In this document: in pieces, positions 5,283-7,054 of the stretch
How positions within the stretch are numbered: position 1 is the first letter of the stretch
Layout: each line of letters begins with the position of its first letter
Source: JBBQSU01 sp038234815
GTDB taxonomy: Bacteria > Planctomycetota > Phycisphaerae > Tepidisphaerales > Tepidisphaeraceae
DNA: 7,054 bases
Direction of reading: 5' to 3'
Assembly: GCA_038234815.1 (NCBI GenBank)
Contig: JBBQSU010000172.1
Location: forward strand, 1 to 7,054
Translations under genes and position numbers: made by a program
The notes under the pieces: model-generated
Database searches by the model: none
What the model saw: the letters and a program-made list of their open reading frames with translations, nothing else
What the model was told of the DNA's origin: nothing

Positions 5283-5486
5283 TCACCACTGGAAACCAGC
5301 CGGTCCCGGCTCGGGTGGATTTTCGCATTCACGGGCCCGCGTACGAAGCGATAGCCCGAGCTGATGAGCTTTGAACACGATCCCCCCAATGGGACGATCT
5401 AGCTTTTCGGCAATCCTCGGAGCCGACAAACGTCTGGCCATGCTTTTCAATTTTCCGAGATCATCTTCGGTCCAACGCCTCGCCAT
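5283..5486 (-). CDS. 67-aa SANT/GcrA-like helix-turn-helix protein
   Basis: The ATG at 5486 follows AGGGAGGA with about five bases of spacing, a strong ribosome binding site. The sequence MARRWTEDDLGKLKSMARRL begins a three-helix Myb/SANT-like fold: W5-T-E-D-D then L-x-x-M, with SAPRIAEKLDRPIGGIVFKA at 21-40 and HQLGLSLR at 41-48. 'W-(T)-x-x-(D/E)-x-x-x-L ... IA-x-x-L-x-R-x-x-x-x-(I/V)-x-x-K-A-x-x-LGLSL' is the pattern of GcrA-like and related rhizobial HTH proteins. The second and third helices would contact DNA. It ends NPPEPGPAGFQW, a tail I recall from the same short family. It is not full-length GcrA, which is about 170 aa. It is 23 bp downstream of the 90-aa gene and probably in the same transcript. 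It is likely a DNA-binding accessory protein; its target is unknown. Confidence 0.85.
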   Translation of the reverse strand: MARRWTEDDLGKLKSMARRLSAPRIAEKLDRPIGGIVFKAHQLGLSLRTRARECENPPEPGPAGFQW

Positions 5487-5509
5487 CGGATCCTCCCTGG
5501 TTTCCGACT

Positions 5510-5782
5510 CTAAACTTTAGAAAAAGTGGAAGGTTCCCCGGCTCGTGCCGCAAAAGCAACGCCCCCATCCGTGCAGCTAAAATCTGTCGTCGGCTTCCGT
5601 TCGAACCGAAGAATTTCGTCGAATTTGTCCGGGCCGTACTGGCGCCCGTCAGCGTCCGTGACGTGAACCTGCCATCCGGATTTTAAAAGCTCCCGCGCCT
5701 TGGCGATGGTTATGGTCGGGCCGAGCCGCACCGTATGCAGGGACTCGCCGTCCTTGGAAGCATGTATCGTGAAGGCTGTCAT
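5510..5782 (-). CDS. 90-aa protein of unknown function
   Basis: The start at 5782 is preferred because GGAG (5792-5789) lies six bases upstream of ATG and because protein-like sequence begins there: MTAFTIHASKDGESLHTVRL, GPTITIAKARELLKSGWQVH, VTDADGRQYGPDKFDEILRF at 41-60. This looks like a small mixed alpha/beta domain: two short strands, a helix (IAKARELLKSG), a strand (WQVHVTD) and a helix. 'ARELLKSGWQVHVTDADGRQ-x-GPDKFDEIL' matches a short rhizobial family I recall, with no known role to me. The tail after residue 62 (KPTTDFSCTDGGVAFAARAG) is less ordered. The frame is open back to 6040, and a TTG start at 5992 would give 160 aa, but that extension is proline/alanine-rich with no ribosome binding site. 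It is followed after 23 bp by the HTH gene, so the two probably form a small operon. Confidence 0.72.
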   Translation of the reverse strand: MTAFTIHASKDGESLHTVRLGPTITIAKARELLKSGWQVHVTDADGRQYGPDKFDEILRFERKPTTDFSCTDGGVAFAARAGEPSTFSKV

Positions 5783-5788
5783 CCCGGG

Positions 5789-5792
5789 CTCC
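5789..5792 (-). promoter_or_regulatory. Ribosome binding site that decides the 5782 start
   Basis: On the minus strand GGAG is followed by CCCGGG and ATG, an ideal six-base spacing. No comparable site precedes the in-frame ATG at 5815 or the TTG at 5992. Confidence 0.6.
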
Positions 5793-6054
5793 AACTTCCA
5801 CCCTATGTCCGCCATACGGTGGGTAGCAAGCAAAACCCGCGGCGGTGGCGACAGCGTTGCAATCGGTGCCTTGCGGTTCAGGGCGTTGCCGAGCCATGAA
5901 GGCCGCTGGTGCGCCTGCCGGTTGCGGGCTTCATCTGCGGGGTCGATTGGCGCCGAGGGCAAGGCCGCCGGCAAGACCTTTCCATCGTTCAAGCCGGCTG
6001 ACGGACCGGCGGCGGCTCGCTCTGAAGCCCCCCACTTTTAAGCTTGCGCACCCC

Positions 6055-6069
6055 CGCGCATACTGCGCG
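6055..6069. repeat. Inverted repeat CGCGCA-tac-TGCGCG
   Basis: This is a perfect 6-bp dyad with a three-base centre, 11 bp before a second larger hairpin in the divergent region. It is a candidate regulator site. Confidence 0.4.
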
Positions 6070-6079
6070 TACATGGTTA

Positions 6080-6101
6080 CGCTCCGTAGTCTTACGGAGC
6101 G
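6080..6101 (+). promoter_or_regulatory. 9-bp perfect hairpin, operator or terminator candidate
   Basis: CGCTCCGTA-GTCT-TACGGAGCG has a 9-bp stem and a 4-base loop, followed on the plus strand by AATTTTCATTG. The U tract is too broken for a confident Rho-independent terminator, and no plus-strand gene ends just upstream. Its place between divergent genes, 42 bp before the zinc-ribbon ATG, fits an operator or a 5'-UTR hairpin better. The TACGGAG half-site may be a repeated family element in this genus, but I cannot confirm that here. Confidence 0.5.
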
Positions 6102-6143
6102 AATTTTCATTGTTCTGGCGCATTGTGCAAATCAAACTCAGAC

Positions 6144-6359
6144 ATGAACGAGCTTGCCAACCCACCGCGCCAAGTCGTCAAATGCGCTGTTTGCGGGAAT
6201 CAGATGAAGTGCATAGGCAAACTACCAGAGACCCAGCAAAAGAGAGCCGTCCGAGTTTTCCGCTGCTTCGGATGCAACAACGTCACATCGGAGCCGTGGC
6301 AAGGCCGCGCGGGGCTAAGGTTTAGGCAAGGGAAGCATGAAGCAAAACTCGCTGTTTGA
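6144..6359 (+). CDS. 71-aa zinc-ribbon protein
   Basis: Two CxxC knuckles are visible: VVKCAVCGNQMKCIGKLPET at 11-30 (C14, C17) and RVFRCFGCNNVTSEPW at 37-52 (C41, C44), spaced as in a zinc ribbon with a beta-hairpin between them. C23 is extra. The layout 'VKCxxCGxxMKxxxxxP ... xVFxCxxC' matches a common class of tiny rhizobial zinc-ribbon proteins that I recall. Such proteins may bind nucleic acid or a partner protein; the specific role is unknown. ATG at 6144 is chosen because the family begins shortly before the first knuckle; a GTG at 6123 would add seven residues. Neither start has a good ribosome binding site. The tail (GRAGLRFRQGKHEAKLAV) is basic. The last 23 bases overlap the next gene. 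Confidence 0.83.
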   Translation: MNELANPPRQVVKCAVCGNQMKCIGKLPETQQKRAVRVFRCFGCNNVTSEPWQGRAGLRFRQGKHEAKLAV

Positions 6360-6546
6360 GGCCGGCCTCAAAGTTGGAGATCGGGTCCGGCTGGTCGCTG
6401 ATACTCTCGCCTGGAAGGCCGAAATGACACTCCAGGGAAGAACCGGCGAAGTTGTCGAGCTACGCGCAGACGGCCGGGTTTCGATTCGTTTTGAAAATGG
6501 CAGACTTCTTGAGGGCCGATCCATCGAGCCGTTCGAGCGGGTTTAA
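6337..6546 (+). CDS. 69-aa SH3/KOW-like small protein
   Basis: The sequence MKQNSLFEAGLKVGDRVRLV is followed by TLQGRTGEVVELRADGRVSI at 31-50 and RFENGRLLEGRSIEPFERV. The order 'VGDRVRLV ... GRTGEVVEL ... DGRVSIRFENGR' is that of a small SH3-like or KOW-type beta barrel, found in many RNA- or protein-binding modules. There are no signal peptide, cysteines or membrane helix. The ATG overlaps the 3' end of the zinc-ribbon gene by 23 bases in a different frame, with AGG/GGGA just upstream, so the two are co-transcribed and probably coupled. Both products are small and potentially nucleic-acid-binding, suggesting a shared but unknown task. Confidence 0.78.
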   Translation: MKQNSLFEAGLKVGDRVRLVADTLAWKAEMTLQGRTGEVVELRADGRVSIRFENGRLLEGRSIEPFERV

Positions 6547-6667
6547 TCGCGCAGCGCAAAATTTGCATTCCCTGCATCTCGACATTCAGCGGCGCGGGCT
6601 ATCGGCGAGACGATTCGGTCGATCATCAGAATCAGCACAGCACTTGCTTCGATCCGCTTTCTTAACC

Positions 6668-7054
6668 TCACAGCCCGCGGGAAGCGGGAGGCAACATTTC
6701 CTGAAATGACGAAGTTCCAAACGGCGCGGGGACAAGCCCGCTCCTGAATGTCTCATAGGCCCACCAACGTCCGTCGCGGGGCATTTGCGCACGGCGCAAT
6801 GGCTCCGCTTCGGTGAAGATCATTCGGCGCCGGTATGAGGAGGGGCTTTCGACGAGATTGAAGCCTTTCATGCGCTCGTGCCCCATGAACCAGGGATGCG
6901 ACAGGAAACGTTCCGGTTGGTCAGTCCACGCCGGAGGAGTGCCCAAGCTCCACCTGCGGCTGAGGTGTTCCCCGACGGCACCCAGCAGCGCATCCAACTT
7001 CGGAACGCCGCTGAGCCCGGGATCCTCCTCTAGCCGCGAGCGCCGTCCTTCCAC
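6668..7054 (-). CDS. 3' part of a gene of unknown function, continues past right edge
   Basis: The frame is open from the right edge to TGA at 6668 (128 codons); the true start lies outside the window, and the GTG at the edge is probably internal. Visible features: PKLDALLGAVGEHLSRRWSL at 18-37, PPAWTDQPERFLSHPWFMG at 40-58, then KGFNLVESPSSYRRRMIFTE at 63-82 and AEPLRRAQMPRDG. The pattern 'DALL-x-x-x-xEH-x-x-(R)-x ... P-x-WT-x-x-P-x-RFL-x-x-PWF ... SP-x-x-(F/Y)-R-x-R-x-IF-x-x-x-x-LRRA' is one I recall as the C-terminal half of uncharacterised bacterial proteins, sometimes next to nucleotidyltransferase-like or toxin-antitoxin genes. The N-terminal half that would decide this is missing. It converges on the SH3-like gene across 121 bp that lacks a clear terminator. 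Confidence 0.8.
   Translation of the reverse strand: MEGRRSRLEEDPGLSGVPKLDALLGAVGEHLSRRWSLGTPPAWTDQPERFLSHPWFMGHERMKGFNLVESPSSYRRRMIFTEAEPLRRAQMPRDGRWWAYETFRSGLVPAPFGTSSFQEMLPPASRGL

Larger units (their letters stand above)
5783..6143. other. Divergent intergenic region with two hairpins
   Basis: This 361-bp region separates the leftward 90-aa gene from the rightward zinc-ribbon gene, so it should contain both promoters. Positions 5783-6040 are in an open but implausible extension of the 90-aa frame (Ala/Pro/Arg-rich). Positions 6041-6143 contain two perfect inverted repeats (6055-6069 and 6080-6101). No clear sigma70-type promoter could be placed. Confidence 0.45.

Noticed and set aside
5700..6041. 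113-codon plus-strand open frame
   Set aside because: Antisense to the 90-aa gene and its upstream region, and no ribosome binding site.
6556..6566. GCAAA-a-TTTGC palindrome after the SH3-like gene
   Set aside because: Too short and lacking a terminator-like T tract; treated as chance.
1..7054. CRISPR arrays, tRNA/rRNA genes, complete insertion sequences or integrases
   Set aside because: No regularly spaced repeats, cloverleaf-like sequence, transposase motifs or long terminal inverted repeats were seen by eye on either strand.

Overview
The window looks like an accessory (genomic-island type) stretch of a GC-rich alphaproteobacterial chromosome. The many tiny 'hypothetical' genes resemble families I associate with Bradyrhizobium and its relatives (Nitrobacteraceae/Rhizobiales). 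This assignment rests on recollection of protein families and on base composition, not on any marker gene. There is no rRNA, tRNA, CRISPR array, complete insertion sequence or recognisable integrase.

Layout. (1) Positions 1-2418 are read leftward and hold four genes: a 253-aa protein of unknown function, a 220-aa acidic protein, a 120-aa protein with an N-terminal STGPRT-type motif, and a secreted or membrane-anchored small protein cut by the left edge. The 220-aa and 120-aa genes share one base (TGATG), so they are probably translationally coupled. (2) Positions 2764-3437 hold the one well-recognised system, a VapBC-type toxin-antitoxin pair: a Phd/YefM-like antitoxin, then a PIN-domain ribonuclease whose GTG start overlaps the antitoxin stop by four bases. 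A direct repeat upstream is a candidate autoregulatory operator. (3) Positions 3438-4263 are sparsely coding. They contain a 44-aa single-helix membrane protein on the minus strand and some coding-looking fragments that I could not assign. (4) Positions 4264-5106 carry three small plus-strand genes: a 79-aa acidic protein, a 56-aa protein and a 77-aa secreted two-cysteine protein. (5) Positions 5283-5782 are a minus-strand pair: a 90-aa protein and a 67-aa SANT/GcrA-like helix-turn-helix protein. (6) Positions 6144-6546 are a plus-strand overlapping pair: a zinc-ribbon protein and an SH3/KOW-like protein. They are divergent from the previous pair across a region with two strong hairpins. (7) From 6668 to the right edge is the 3' part of a minus-strand gene of unknown function.

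How the parts work together. VapB should neutralise and autoregulate VapC, which is expected to cleave RNA. The 525-2418 trio behaves like a cassette by spacing and strand. Its proteins carry motifs I associate with poorly characterised proteins of mobile or repetitive genomic contexts, but no activity can be assigned from sequence. The rest are mostly orphan small proteins under 100 aa (secreted, membrane, zinc-ribbon and HTH types), a typical signature of variable DNA. The best candidate for something undescribed is the coupled 525-1549 pair with its upstream partner.
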